DNA of 64,000 nt, taken from Cryobacterium ruanii. Its GTDB lineage: Bacteria > Actinomycetota > Actinomycetes > Actinomycetales > Microbacteriaceae. The notes beneath the pieces are model-generated. The model was not told the origin of the DNA. It searched no databases and was given only the letters and a program-made list of their open reading frames with translations. Positions 1 to 8,619 of the stretch are shown one piece after another (position 1 is the stretch's first letter; every line of letters starts with the position of its first letter). The DNA is taken from NCBI RefSeq assembly GCF_004404055.1, contig NZ_SOHK01000012.1, positions 1-64,000 of the forward strand, in the 5' to 3' direction. The position numbers were made by a program, and so were the translations under genes.

Positions 1-240
1 GGAGCCGGCGCAGGCGCGGCCGCGGCTGAGACCGGGCTCGCCGCCGCTGGGACGGCGGAATCAGCGACCGGCGCGGGCGCGGTCGTCGGCGTCCCGACGC
101 TGATCGCGGCGGCGGGGATCGCCGCCGCGCACAAGAGCATCGAGGCCGTCGGGAAAGGCATGGACATGGTCCAGACCGCCGGAGAGCAGGCGACGGAGTC
201 AATGGATGACACCCCAACCCTGGGAGGAGATCACCCATGA
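1..240 (+). CDS. C-terminal end of a conjugation (type IV secretion) membrane protein, partial
   Basis: The reading frame is open from the first base and ends at TGA 238-240, giving 79 residues of a protein whose start lies outside the window. The visible part is very rich in Ala and Gly with one hydrophobic stretch (VVGVPTLIAAAGIAAA) and an acidic tail. It overlaps the next gene by ATGA, so the two are translationally coupled. In actinobacterial conjugation modules the gene before an SCO6880-like gene usually encodes a large polytopic TrbL/VirB6-like protein, and the composition fits its C-terminus. The role is inferred from context; the fragment alone has no diagnostic motif. Confidence 0.6.
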   Translation, partial: GAGAGAAAAETGLAAAGTAESATGAGAVVGVPTLIAAAGIAAAHKSIEAVGKGMDMVQTAGEQATESMDDTPTLGGDHP

Positions 241-1907
241 TGACGGACCTACGCAATCGTACGGTCATCCGCTATCTAGGCGGGGAGAGCGGGCACCGCT
301 CCTTCTTCGGCGGCACGCACTCCCGCGCCCGCATTATCTTCCTCGCGGGGTCGCTCGTGTTCGGGATGGTGTTCACCCCACTGATCGGCTGGCCCGCCCT
401 CGCAGCGGCAGCAGTCAGTTGCGGGGTGACGTTTCTCGTCACAGCGAAAACACACCGCGGGTCAATCGTCGACCGGCGGCGCAAGCGAGCCCGGTGGAAA
501 AAGCGCACCCGGGCCGGCACGACCCGGTTCGTGCCCTACGAGGTCGGCGCGTGGGACCAGCTCCAGCAAGCCCTCACCGACGCCCGCACCACCAAGGACA
601 TGGTAGCCCGGGAGACTGCCGTGGAGGCGGCCAAGGCGGTGGTGGCGATGCGGGCCAATCCGGACGGGTCGGACGGGCTCGGCTGGCTGCAATACGGCAG
701 GGGCGAGCCCGGCATCGCCTGGCACGCCCCGGTCGGGGAGCAAAGCTACCTGTCTGTAACGTTCACCGTCAGTGGTCAGCTCCGGGGGATCGAATCGGCC
801 AGCGTCATGGCGCGCGCCGCCCACGGCTGGGGCGCGTTCCTCGCCGCCCGCGCCGTCCCCTCCGTCCTCGTCCAAGACGTGCAGATCACCACCCGGGTGC
901 TGCCGGCCGATACCGCGTTGCAAGAATTCTGGGTGCTCAACAACCTCGACCCGGCGGCGCCGGTCGACGCGGTCGCCTCCTACGAGGAGGTACTGCGGCT
1001 GACTGGGAATGACGCGATGGTGCAACGCCACTTCGTCACCGTGAACTGGCCCCTCACCCCCGTATTCTTCGACGCCGCTCGCAAATACGGCGACGGCCGA
1101 GATGGATGGCGGGCGTTGATGCGGCAGGAAATCGCCTCAACCAAACGTGGTTTGACGGAGTCAAAAATCGGCCGGGTGGAGGTGCTGACGGCGCGGCAGG
1201 TGGCGGCGGTACTGCGGCATCAGCAAAATCCGTCGCGGCCGATCGACTTCGTCGCTAACGTGCACCCGAACCGGGTCGGCGAACCCGCCGAGGAGGAGTT
1301 CTCCGCGCACATCGTTGACAGCATCGACCCGCTCACCGGCCTGCCGGTGCGGTGGTGGCATCGCACTGCCGCGATCCGCGCCGAAGCGCTCGCGACCGCG
1401 GCCCGCACGCAGCTGTGGGTGTTGGATCTGCTGATCGGGAAGGACATCCAGTTCATCCGGTCAGTCAGCTTTCACCTTCACCTGGTTCCGGCGTCGGAGG
1501 CGAAAGTCGCCGCTCGGCAAGACCTGGTCCGTGACACCGCCGAAGCCCTCTCCCGCAGGGAGGCCGGGCAGCTGGACACGGACGATACCGACGTGCACAT
1601 GACGGCCGCCCGACGTCGCCGGCAAGATCTCGTGTCCGGGTCGCAGCACCACGGCGCCGTCTGGATCGGGTTCGTGACCATCTCCGTCCGCTCCCGGGAA
1701 GAGCTGGCGCGGGCGTCGCGGCAGCTCGAGGAGACCTGCTCCACTGGCCTGGGCATTGAAAGTCTGGACTGGCTCGATTCGTATCAGGCCGCCGCGTCGG
1801 GCACGACGTGGCCGATTGGACGCGGCCTGGTCGCGTCGGCGCCGTCGTTCTCCGCCCGCGTCTACAGCCGCCTGGCCGGCAAATCCGACAAGGAGGCCCT
1901 CACATGA
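237..1907 (+). CDS. SCO6880-family conjugation protein
   Basis: A 556-residue protein with a short basic N-terminus and a double hydrophobic stretch at about residues 32-70, followed by a long soluble region. This matches the SCO6880 family of actinobacterial integrative and conjugative elements: an inner-membrane protein of the mating-pair apparatus, PrgI-like at its N-terminus and related to the N-terminal half of VirB4/TraC. The start is the ATG at 237, which overlaps the upstream stop, with GGAGG at 223-227 as ribosome site. Its stop overlaps the following ATPase gene in the same way. The splitting of the VirB4 function over this gene and the next is typical of these elements. Recognition is from family memory and gene order. 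Confidence 0.75.
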   Translation: MMTDLRNRTVIRYLGGESGHRSFFGGTHSRARIIFLAGSLVFGMVFTPLIGWPALAAAAVSCGVTFLVTAKTHRGSIVDRRRKRARWKKRTRAGTTRFVPYEVGAWDQLQQALTDARTTKDMVARETAVEAAKAVVAMRANPDGSDGLGWLQYGRGEPGIAWHAPVGEQSYLSVTFTVSGQLRGIESASVMARAAHGWGAFLAARAVPSVLVQDVQITTRVLPADTALQEFWVLNNLDPAAPVDAVASYEEVLRLTGNDAMVQRHFVTVNWPLTPVFFDAARKYGDGRDGWRALMRQEIASTKRGLTESKIGRVEVLTARQVAAVLRHQQNPSRPIDFVANVHPNRVGEPAEEEFSAHIVDSIDPLTGLPVRWWHRTAAIRAEALATAARTQLWVLDLLIGKDIQFIRSVSFHLHLVPASEAKVAARQDLVRDTAEALSRREAGQLDTDDTDVHMTAARRRRQDLVSGSQHHGAVWIGFVTISVRSREELARASRQLEETCSTGLGIESLDWLDSYQAAASGTTWPIGRGLVASAPSFSARVYSRLAGKSDKEALT

Positions 1908-3379
1908 CCACACCCAACGACACCAGCGTATCCCGCTCGAGATTGTGGGCGCTGCCGGTGCTGCGCCGCTTTGCGCCGCCCGCTGAGATTCCCGCTGACG
2001 AGGCCGGGGGGATCGACACGGCTGGTAGCCACGGTGCGGCAGAGATTGTGCCGTGGGCGCTGCCGGGCACGGCGTTGCGCACGCAAGCGGCGGCCGCGCG
2101 TCGCGGCTTCTACGCTCCGGTGCTGGCTGGCGCACCCACGACGACGCGGCAAGCGGAGATCCTCAACACCGCACTGATCGGGCCGCCGACCGGCACCCGC
2201 GGTGTCGTGAACGGGCGGGACGTGTTGTCGCGGACGACGATCTCCCACGACCCCGTCACGGCCTACAACTCTGAGCCGCGGGAGGTGTCGAGTCCGAACG
2301 TGATCGTGATGGGCGACGTCGGCGCGGGCAAAAGCTCGCACACTAAATGCAACTACGTCGTCCGCCCGCTCCTGCTGCAGGGGCGGCGTGGGGTGGTGTT
2401 TGACAAGAAGGATCAGAACGGGGAGGGCGAGTACTCCAACGTGGTGCGGCATTACGGGTTTGAACCGATCCGGTTCACCACGGACGGCACCGGCACCACC
2501 TTGAACCTGCTCGATCCGATGATCGCCCGCGGCACCGGCGTCAAAGGACAGACACGGCTGCTGAACATCGTCACTCGCATCGCCCGCGGCGATCAGCCCC
2601 TCAATGAATGGGAAGAGGAGGCCCTCCGTGCGGCGCTGCGCCGCACCGTCGGCCAGGCCCACGGGCGGGTGCCGGTGCTCGCCGACGTGCTGCCGAACCT
2701 TGGCCTGGTCGTCGACGATGACGACTACCGCACCCTGTCGGTCACCGCCCGCGACGACCTGCACAAGGCCGGCCTATCCGTGAAGTGGACGTTGAACGGG
2801 CTGCTCGACGAATACGCGGGCCTCCTCGACGGCGAAACGTCCGCAGCGGTGGACCTGAGCGGCAAGCTGACATCGTTTGATATTTCCCAGCTGCCCGATG
2901 ACGGCCCGGCGGTACCGGTAATCATGGCGATTGGGAACATGTGGATGCTGGGCCGGCTGCGCAGCGAACGCACCTCCGCGACGACCGTCGTTTATGAAGA
3001 GGGTTGGCACATGATCGGCGGGCCGTCGGCGCAGCTGATCAAAGCCAACCAAAAACTCTCCCGGGGCCTAGGTATCTCGAACGTGTTCGTCATGCACAAA
3101 GGCACCGACATCCCCAAGGACTCACCCGGCATGGCAATCATCCAGGAAGCACAAACCGTGGTCGTCTACCGGCAGTCCCGCCCCGAAGACGCCCTCTGGT
3201 GCCAGCAAACGTTCGGCTTCGCACCGGAGACGGCGCGCACCATCGAGACGCTGGCAGATGGGCACTACATCTTCAAGTTCGGGTCGCACCCGGAAACGCA
3301 CGTGGAGCACATCCGCTCCGAGTGGGAGCGGCAGCTGACCAACACCGACGAGGGCCTATCCGTCGGCACCATCTTCTAA
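1904..3379 (+). CDS. VirB4/TraC-like conjugation ATPase
   Basis: A 491-residue ATPase of the VirB4/FtsK-HerA group that would power type IV secretion at the membrane. Walker A is GDVGAGKSS near residue 138 and the Walker B-like strand is TTVVYEEGWHM near residue 362; a motif with FDKKDQNGEGEY lies in between. The frame is open further upstream, but the start chosen is ATG 1904, which overlaps the previous stop as ATGA and has AAGGAGG at 1890-1896. It belongs to a tightly coupled run with the SCO6880-like gene before it and the hydrolase 4 nt after it. A TraG/VirD4 coupling protein is less likely because the gene directly follows SCO6880 and lacks N-terminal membrane segments. Confidence 0.8.
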   Translation: MTTPNDTSVSRSRLWALPVLRRFAPPAEIPADEAGGIDTAGSHGAAEIVPWALPGTALRTQAAAARRGFYAPVLAGAPTTTRQAEILNTALIGPPTGTRGVVNGRDVLSRTTISHDPVTAYNSEPREVSSPNVIVMGDVGAGKSSHTKCNYVVRPLLLQGRRGVVFDKKDQNGEGEYSNVVRHYGFEPIRFTTDGTGTTLNLLDPMIARGTGVKGQTRLLNIVTRIARGDQPLNEWEEEALRAALRRTVGQAHGRVPVLADVLPNLGLVVDDDDYRTLSVTARDDLHKAGLSVKWTLNGLLDEYAGLLDGETSAAVDLSGKLTSFDISQLPDDGPAVPVIMAIGNMWMLGRLRSERTSATTVVYEEGWHMIGGPSAQLIKANQKLSRGLGISNVFVMHKGTDIPKDSPGMAIIQEAQTVVVYRQSRPEDALWCQQTFGFAPETARTIETLADGHYIFKFGSHPETHVEHIRSEWERQLTNTDEGLSVGTIF

Positions 3380-3383
3380 CATC

Positions 3384-4448
3384 ATGGGCCTGGTCAAACT
3401 CCTCGCCGCCAGCCTCACCGGCCTGCTCCTGACCGTCGGCGGCACCGTCGCCCTCTCCTCCGGCACCGGCACCACCTGCGGCCTGACCGCCGTCAACAGA
3501 GCGGATGCCTCCGAGCACGCGGCTGTCGTCGGGTATAGCGGCGACCAGCTCGCCAACGCCGCCGACATCATCAACGCCGCCGCCCAGCTCGGCCTCACTG
3601 CGCAGGCGCAAACTCTCGGGGTGATGACGGCGATTGGGGAGTCGAGCCTGGTCAACCTCGACCACGGCAACACCGCCGGGCCCGACAGCCGCGGCCTGTT
3701 CCAACAACGGGCCACCTGGGGATCCCTCGCGGAGCGGATGGACCCCGCCACCGCGGCACGGCTGTTCTTCCAACGCCTAGTGGCGCTATCGGGGTGGGAG
3801 ACAATGACGCCGTCGGCGGCAGCATCCGCCGTGCAAATCAACGCCGACCCGGAACACTACGCACCGTTCTTCGCGCCGGCGACCGACGTCGTCACCGCGC
3901 TCACCGCCAGTGCCGGCGGCGCCTGTGGTGTCGGTGGAGGGGATGCGGTCGGGCTGGCGCAGCAGCTCGTCACCGCCGCCGACAACGGGCAGCTGCGCGG
4001 CCTCGTCCCGGACCACCTGAAGGAGATCCGGTGGATCGCCACCGGGCAAACTGTCCCGGACTGCGGGATCGACACCCGCATCCTGCAGGTGATGGTCCTG
4101 GCCGTCAACCAGTTTCACCAGGTCGGCGTCAGCGACATCAACCGCAAATGCACCGGGCAACTCCTCGGCGCCGGCACCCAGTCCTCACACTGGATCAACG
4201 GCGGAGGCGGAGCCGTCGACTTCTATTCCCTCGGCGGCCGCAGCCTCACCGGCGCCGACGGCCAGTCCCTCCGCCTAATCGGACTCCTCGACCCAATCAT
4301 GCCGCCCGGGGCACGGATCGGGCAGGCAGACTGCCGGCGGGAGGCCGGCATCAACTTGGCGCTGTTGCACTTCACCCCGTTCGACGACACCTGCAATCAC
4401 CTGCATCTCGACGTCGCGTTCACGGCTGATCCGATGACCGTTGGCTAA
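3384..4448 (+). CDS. Secreted cell-wall hydrolase of the conjugation module
   Basis: A 354-residue exported protein. The N-terminal hydrophobic segment (residues 4-28) looks like a signal anchor. Residues about 50-170 resemble a lytic-transglycosylase-like fold (helices around the Glu of TAIGESSLVNLDHGN, and GLFQQRATWG). The C-terminal part ends with NHLHLDVAF, a His-x-His-x-Asp motif as in peptidase M15/VanY-type or related zinc hydrolases. Such two-domain wall-degrading proteins follow the VirB4-like ATPase in actinobacterial ICEs and open the peptidoglycan for the mating apparatus. It starts 4 nt after the ATPase stop. It is shorter than many homologues that carry NlpC/P60 or M23 domains. 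The exact bond cleaved cannot be read from the sequence. Confidence 0.7.
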   Translation: MGLVKLLAASLTGLLLTVGGTVALSSGTGTTCGLTAVNRADASEHAAVVGYSGDQLANAADIINAAAQLGLTAQAQTLGVMTAIGESSLVNLDHGNTAGPDSRGLFQQRATWGSLAERMDPATAARLFFQRLVALSGWETMTPSAAASAVQINADPEHYAPFFAPATDVVTALTASAGGACGVGGGDAVGLAQQLVTAADNGQLRGLVPDHLKEIRWIATGQTVPDCGIDTRILQVMVLAVNQFHQVGVSDINRKCTGQLLGAGTQSSHWINGGGGAVDFYSLGGRSLTGADGQSLRLIGLLDPIMPPGARIGQADCRREAGINLALLHFTPFDDTCNHLHLDVAFTADPMTVG

Positions 4449-4704
4449 CCGCGCAGCTCTACTCGCGTCAGGGGCGGTGTCTCTTCGTTCGAGGAGCCTG
4501 CTGGCCCGGGCGGGCGCTGACCAACGTGCGCACGAAGTGCCGACCGGTGGAACAACTGGGCTCGGCGTTCCCTCCGGTCGCTTATTTCCTCACCCACTGG
4601 CCCCACCATCCGGTCCCGCACTTGTGGTCGCTTCCTCCCGGGCACAGCGAACCTCCGCTACCGAACAGCACCACTCCGACAGTGTGAGTGAAAGGAGCCC
4701 CGCG

Positions 4705-4947
4705 ATGAACGAAACAGTCGGCATCATTGTCTACACGAAACCGAACTGCCAGCCCTGCAGGATGACCAAACTCAACCTCGACAAGCAGGGCATCAGCTAC
4801 ACCGTCGTCGACCTCACCGAAACACCCGCCGCCCTCACCTACGTGCAAGACGAACTCGGATACAGCAGCGCTCCCATCGTCGTCATCGACGACCACAACC
4901 ACTGGGCCGGCTTCCGCCCCGACCTCATCGCCAAAATCGGCCACTAA
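4705..4947 (+). CDS. nrdH: Glutaredoxin-like NrdH redoxin
   Basis: An 80-residue thioredoxin-fold protein. The redox motif is CQPC at residues 15-18 after YTKPN, and the family motif SSAPIVVIDD with the cis-Pro region follows, so it matches NrdH redoxins, which reduce class Ib ribonucleotide reductase. The frame extends upstream to about 4441, but AAAGGAG at 4691-4697 and the start of similarity place the start at ATG 4705. It sits alone behind the conjugation genes, with no nrdI/nrdE beside it; actinobacterial plasmids and ICEs often carry such orphan redoxins, so here it probably belongs to the mobile-element cargo. The 4449-4704 gap shows no other gene. Confidence 0.8.
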   Translation: MNETVGIIVYTKPNCQPCRMTKLNLDKQGISYTVVDLTETPAALTYVQDELGYSSAPIVVIDDHNHWAGFRPDLIAKIGH

Positions 4948-5372
4948 CCCCGCGGGCCGATCGACGAGGCCCGCGGCAACAGGGCCACGCGTCTGGCGGT
5001 GAAGCGACCAGGAGCGCGCCGCAGAGAGCGACCAGCAGGGTGAGCACCGCTCGGCGCGGGAGCTCGTCAACCTCGGCGTGCTCAACCTCGTGAATCAGCG
5101 GTCGCACCTCGGCGACACCGGCTAACACCAGACGCAACCCCGTAAGCACCGGGGAGACCCTGCGGGTGCTCGGACCGCTGCGCGGCCGTCTTTTTCGTTT
5201 TTTTGTCTGTCTGGCCGGTCATCGTAGTTCGCTTCCGTGCCTACGTGCCCACCTGCTCGGGCGCGGTCGCAGGCTCCCTTATTTCCCCCGACCAGCCGTG
5301 CACTTCGGCACTCCCGCTCTCTATCGATTCTCTTGCCAGCCAGGCAAAAAAATCAGTTGAGCGGAGAGAATC
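4948..5372. other. Gene-free stretch behind nrdH
   Basis: No convincing gene on either strand. Around 5139-5172 there is an imperfect inverted repeat (AGCACC/GGTGCT arms), and 5187-5204 is T-rich (TCTTTTTCGTTTTTTTGT), which together may end transcription of the nrdH unit. The rest looks like upstream DNA of the next gene. Confidence 0.4.
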
Positions 5373-6035
5373 ATGCCCCAGTTCCCCATCACCACCCGTC
5401 CCGAACGCACCAGCGATGACATAGCAGCCGACCGTAAAGCAGCCAACGCATTCTTCGCCCGATACACGACCACCGACAGCCCCAGAACTCAGCGCGACCG
5501 AGACGCCCTCCTCCGGTTCTACAGCTACGACTGGAACCTCATTTGCTGCGTCATCGAAGCCACCGAATGGGCCCGAATCCACGCAGACGATAGCGCCGCG
5601 CACCGCGCCGCACGACGAGCTGAACGCGCCGCCGAAGCAGCCCTGAACGACATTCCTGCACGCGTCGATTCCCGCCTACGCCCCTACGTGCACGCCGCAA
5701 CCATGAAGCGGATGCCGACCCCCGGGGTGACGCGCCGCCCGGTGAGCGAACGCCTCACGGCCCGAGGCCAAGCCGACCGCTTCTGGGCCCTGTGCCAGAA
5801 TCCCACCGCCAAGTTTCGAGCCGCCGTCCTCAACGACGCCGACCAGCCCTTCAGTCAGTGGCTGCTCCTGCACCCCGGCTATGGGCCCCTGCAGGACGCG
5901 CCCGACGGATACGCAGGGACCCTTCGACTGCCCAAGTCGCAACGATTCGTGCCCGGCTCAGTCCGACCCGCAGGAATCAGCTACGACCGTGCACTAGAAA
6001 TCGCCCTCGCCGCCCTCGACAACACCAGCCACTAA
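5373..6035 (+). CDS. Hypothetical protein, mobile-element cargo
   Basis: A 220-residue soluble protein that I do not recognise. It is rich in Arg and Ala, with a helical, charged stretch at residues 68-90 (RAARRAERAAEAAL), no signal peptide and no membrane segment. GAGCGGAGAG a few bases upstream serves as ribosome site and supports ATG 5373. A strong inverted repeat follows the stop within 6 nt, so it seems to be its own transcription unit. GC content and codon use resemble the conjugation genes. Confidence 0.6.
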   Translation: MPQFPITTRPERTSDDIAADRKAANAFFARYTTTDSPRTQRDRDALLRFYSYDWNLICCVIEATEWARIHADDSAAHRAARRAERAAEAALNDIPARVDSRLRPYVHAATMKRMPTPGVTRRPVSERLTARGQADRFWALCQNPTAKFRAAVLNDADQPFSQWLLLHPGYGPLQDAPDGYAGTLRLPKSQRFVPGSVRPAGISYDRALEIALAALDNTSH

Positions 6036-6040
6036 CGCCC

Positions 6041-6071
6041 GGTGAGGCCGCCGCCAGGCGGCGGTCTCACC
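6041..6071 (+). terminator. 15-bp inverted repeat, probable transcript end
   Basis: GGTGAG then CCGCCGCC pairs with GGCGGCGG then CTCACC around a one-base centre, with a single G-T wobble. It starts 5 nt after the stop of the 5373 gene. There is no T-run, so it is terminator-like but not a classic intrinsic terminator. Confidence 0.55.
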
Positions 6072-6199
6072 CGGTGAGGGGGAACATCCCCCTCACACTC
6101 CCCGCACAGCGCGACCTTATCCACAGATCGCCCTGATCGCCGGCGGCCGCCGCTTCCCGCGAATTAGCGTCAAGGCCTACCCGTCGCGAAAGGGCCATC

Positions 6200-6562
6200 A
6201 TGCGTTTTCTCAAACTTGCCGTCACCACCTACGGACACGACCGCTCCCGGCCGATCATCGGCGCCGACGACGTCTGGATTAACCTCGACCAGGTCGTCTC
6301 GATCGAGGAACAGCTCGACAGCAACACCTTCGCAGACGCTGTGCGAGAGGGAATCGCGCCCGAAGAGCACTACCCCTGCGTGGAGCTGACCACCTCGAAC
6401 GGGAGCACACACCTCGTGTCGCTCGGCGTGTACCCAGATCAGTCCAGCGGCTTCGCCACCCTGACCCGATTCGTGCCCCTGCTCCTTGGTGACAGCGACG
6501 ATGACGCCCGGCTCGCAGAAATCTTGGACTGCACGCCCTCGGTCAGGGCGCACCGCCTCTAG
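6200..6562 (+). CDS. Hypothetical protein
   Basis: A 120-residue acidic protein of unknown function. It begins MRFLKLAVTTYG and has a central segment (INLDQVVSIEEQ, then VELTTSNGSTHLVSLGVY) that alternates hydrophobic and polar residues like a small beta-rich domain. There is no signal peptide. AAGGGCC upstream is a weak ribosome site. It lies in the same direction as the conjugation cargo, 165 nt after the previous gene and separated from it by a strong inverted repeat. Confidence 0.5.
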   Translation: MRFLKLAVTTYGHDRSRPIIGADDVWINLDQVVSIEEQLDSNTFADAVREGIAPEEHYPCVELTTSNGSTHLVSLGVYPDQSSGFATLTRFVPLLLGDSDDDARLAEILDCTPSVRAHRL

Positions 6563-7119
6563 GTGAGGGTGCCTGCGAATTCATCGAATTCGACGCTAGT
6601 CATGCCAGCCGACGCGCGGAGATCTGACGCTATGAATTCATCTGGTGGAGTTTGTCGAAACCTGGACCGAGACCGGTCCGGATTCGCGAATGTTCACGGT
6701 TCGACGCCGACCAACGACGACTGAGAATCTAGCAGGGCGCACCAGCGAGGTTCCAGGCAGGACGTGCCGGAGTCAGGAGAAGCTACCTTGGGTCACTCCC
6801 AGCGTTTCAAGTGAATGGGGTGGTAACCGCGACCGGCGCCGATCCGGTTACCTTTCGATTAAGAGTATGGCTCTATCAGGGGTTTCTGCGGACTACCGGC
6901 ATCTTCGATCTTCCTTGATCAAGGGTGCTTTTTGCTGTCATCTGTTTTCGTTGGTTGTCGCTGAATCTGCGGAATAGATGCGGGGTTCGACGGCAGTCTC
7001 AGGTGGGCGCGCTCGGCCCTATTCTGATCCCAGAACCCATCGTTTCGGTCAGTTAGATACCCACTGAGCACGACTTCTGACAACGTTCGGCGCCGCTACA
7101 GTTCGCTAGGCTCGACGCC
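6563..7119. other. Gene-poor stretch of about 560 bp
   Basis: An open frame at 6645-6977 on the plus strand has low-complexity, Arg/Ser-rich composition and no ribosome site, so I do not call it a gene. The GC content falls here (GAATTC occurs at 6578 and 6585), which suggests a junction between pieces of different origin. No tRNA or clear repeat is visible. Confidence 0.4.
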
Positions 7120-7818
7120 ATGCTGCTCGATGACGACACGATTACGCCCACAGCTCTCGCCGAGGACCTCAGAGTGGATCCGCGTCAGGTGCGTGGGTGG
7201 CTTCGCGCAAACGGAATCCGCTCAGAGGTAGAACGGTGGCAGCGTTGGAGCCTGACCCCCGATCAGGCTGACCTCGTCCGCAAACACTTCGGCAACGCAG
7301 GGGCCGTCGAGGCAGAATCGCGACCGGCCTTCATCGGGGAGGGCTGGACCGTCGGACAGCTGCTTGGCACATATGCCTCAATACTCGAGGAACTGCGCAA
7401 GCGCGGTCTTGTTCGGACGAACAACGCTCCCGTCGGTGACCTGGCGGAGTATGCGGCAGGGATTGTGTACGGAGGTGTGCTGGCACCGAATTCTGAGAAG
7501 GCCTACGATCTGATCGCATCAGACGGCCGACGCATCCAGGTCAAGGTTCGTAACATTCGTCCTGAGACGAGCCCGTCGGCTGTCTTTTCCGTGATCCGCT
7601 CATTTGGATTCGACGCGTGCATTTTCGTGCTCATCGACACTCTGAATGATCGGGTGCAGGGCGCCTTTGAGTGGACTGCTGCTGAGGTTCAGGAATTCGG
7701 AGTCCACCGCGAGCACACCAATGGAATCGCGATCCGTGTCGGCCAGGCTCGCCGGCACGGTATCGATCTCACGGATCAGGTCGACGAAGCATGGCGGGAG
7801 ATGCTGGCATCGGTGTGA
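7120..7818 (+). CDS. DUF6998-like protein with an N-terminal DNA-binding segment
   Basis: A 232-residue protein. Residues 8-48 (TPTALAEDLRVDPRQVRGWLR) look like a helix-turn-helix/Lsr2-type DNA-binding segment. Residues about 108-200 carry GDLAEYAAGIVYGG, AYDLIASDGRRIQVKVR and a following beta-rich part: an E...D...QVK pattern as in PD-(D/E)XK nuclease folds and in the DUF6998 family, which commonly has this motif. It is therefore probably a DNA-linked nuclease-fold protein, perhaps in defence or in the mobile element's biology; activity is not shown. No methylase or other restriction partner lies beside it. The start is ATG 7120. Confidence 0.55.
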   Translation: MLLDDDTITPTALAEDLRVDPRQVRGWLRANGIRSEVERWQRWSLTPDQADLVRKHFGNAGAVEAESRPAFIGEGWTVGQLLGTYASILEELRKRGLVRTNNAPVGDLAEYAAGIVYGGVLAPNSEKAYDLIASDGRRIQVKVRNIRPETSPSAVFSVIRSFGFDACIFVLIDTLNDRVQGAFEWTAAEVQEFGVHREHTNGIAIRVGQARRHGIDLTDQVDEAWREMLASV

Positions 7819-7992
7819 ACCTACTCGTGGGCCTCAACTGTGACGGAAGTCCGGAGGATGCTCACGAGGGGCAGTGCAGTTAGCGGGAAGTTCGACCGGC
7901 CGATGGCGATCCAGCCATGCGCACGGCCAGCCTCACCACGGCTATTTCCCTGACTTCCAAAATTTCCGACGTCGTAGTGTCAAACTTTCAAG

Positions 7993-8415
7993 ATGACAGC
8001 CGATGCCGAATCGATCCCACTCCTCGTTACTCTTGGTCACTCCGGTGACGGTATGTTCAACCTTCGCTTCCCACCGGAGTATAGGGACGAGATTCTGTCC
8101 CTCCTCGATGACAACGGCATCGAACACGGCACCATCATGGAGTTCTCCGCGGGTACAGACCTGGCAATCGAGGCCGTGAAGTTTCTCGGTGCGGGCGGAG
8201 GGCTGGTGGCCATCTCATTGATGATCAAGACGTTCGTGCAACGGCACAATGGCAAGCGAGTCATCCTCAAGCGCGGCGAGTTTGAAATAGAGGTTGCCGG
8301 CTTCTCGGAGAAGAAAACAGAGCAGTTCCTTCAGACGATGGCGACTGAGCAAGCTCAGCGGGACGCTGAGTGGCGCCGGGTGGTCGGAAAGATGCCAGTG
8401 GACGAAAACGACTGA
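7993..8415 (+). CDS. Small EACC1-like protein
   Basis: A 140-residue protein with a polar N-terminal half, a Gly-rich hydrophobic helix near residues 58-75 (LGAGGGLVAISLMI), then FVQRHNGKRVILKRG, a beta segment (EFEIEVAGF) and a helix (SEKKTEQFLQ). This layout resembles the 'effector-associated constant component 1' (EACC1) proteins of actinobacterial conflict systems, which sit beside variable effectors such as caspase-like proteases. Here no such effector is recognisable; the nearest genes are the DUF6998-like protein upstream and an unknown protein downstream. The assignment is a resemblance only, seen by eye. Confidence 0.45.
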   Translation: MTADAESIPLLVTLGHSGDGMFNLRFPPEYRDEILSLLDDNGIEHGTIMEFSAGTDLAIEAVKFLGAGGGLVAISLMIKTFVQRHNGKRVILKRGEFEIEVAGFSEKKTEQFLQTMATEQAQRDAEWRRVVGKMPVDEND

Positions 8416-8619
8416 CCGGTCACCGTATGAGCCACGGCGACTGGTGTTCCTGATCCTGGAAGCAGGTGATTCCGCAAGGGGTCCGATGCCTTGGACGCTG
8501 GCCCGGCCGCGACGCCCAGAAACGACCGATTGCGGGCTGAAGTAATGCGCCTCACGTCTGGGATAGCGGGGGCGCGTTCGTAGTCCTCGCGAAGGAGGTC
8601 AGTATGCCAGACTTCGAGC

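Noticed and set aside
5139-5172. CCGTAAGCACCGGGG segment as a member of the dispersed hairpin family
   Set aside because: The similarity covers only short pieces and the GAAC core and GGGACGG end are missing; probably chance.
6645-6977. Open frame of 110 codons in a gap
   Set aside because: No ribosome site; composition not protein-like; surrounding sequence looks non-coding.
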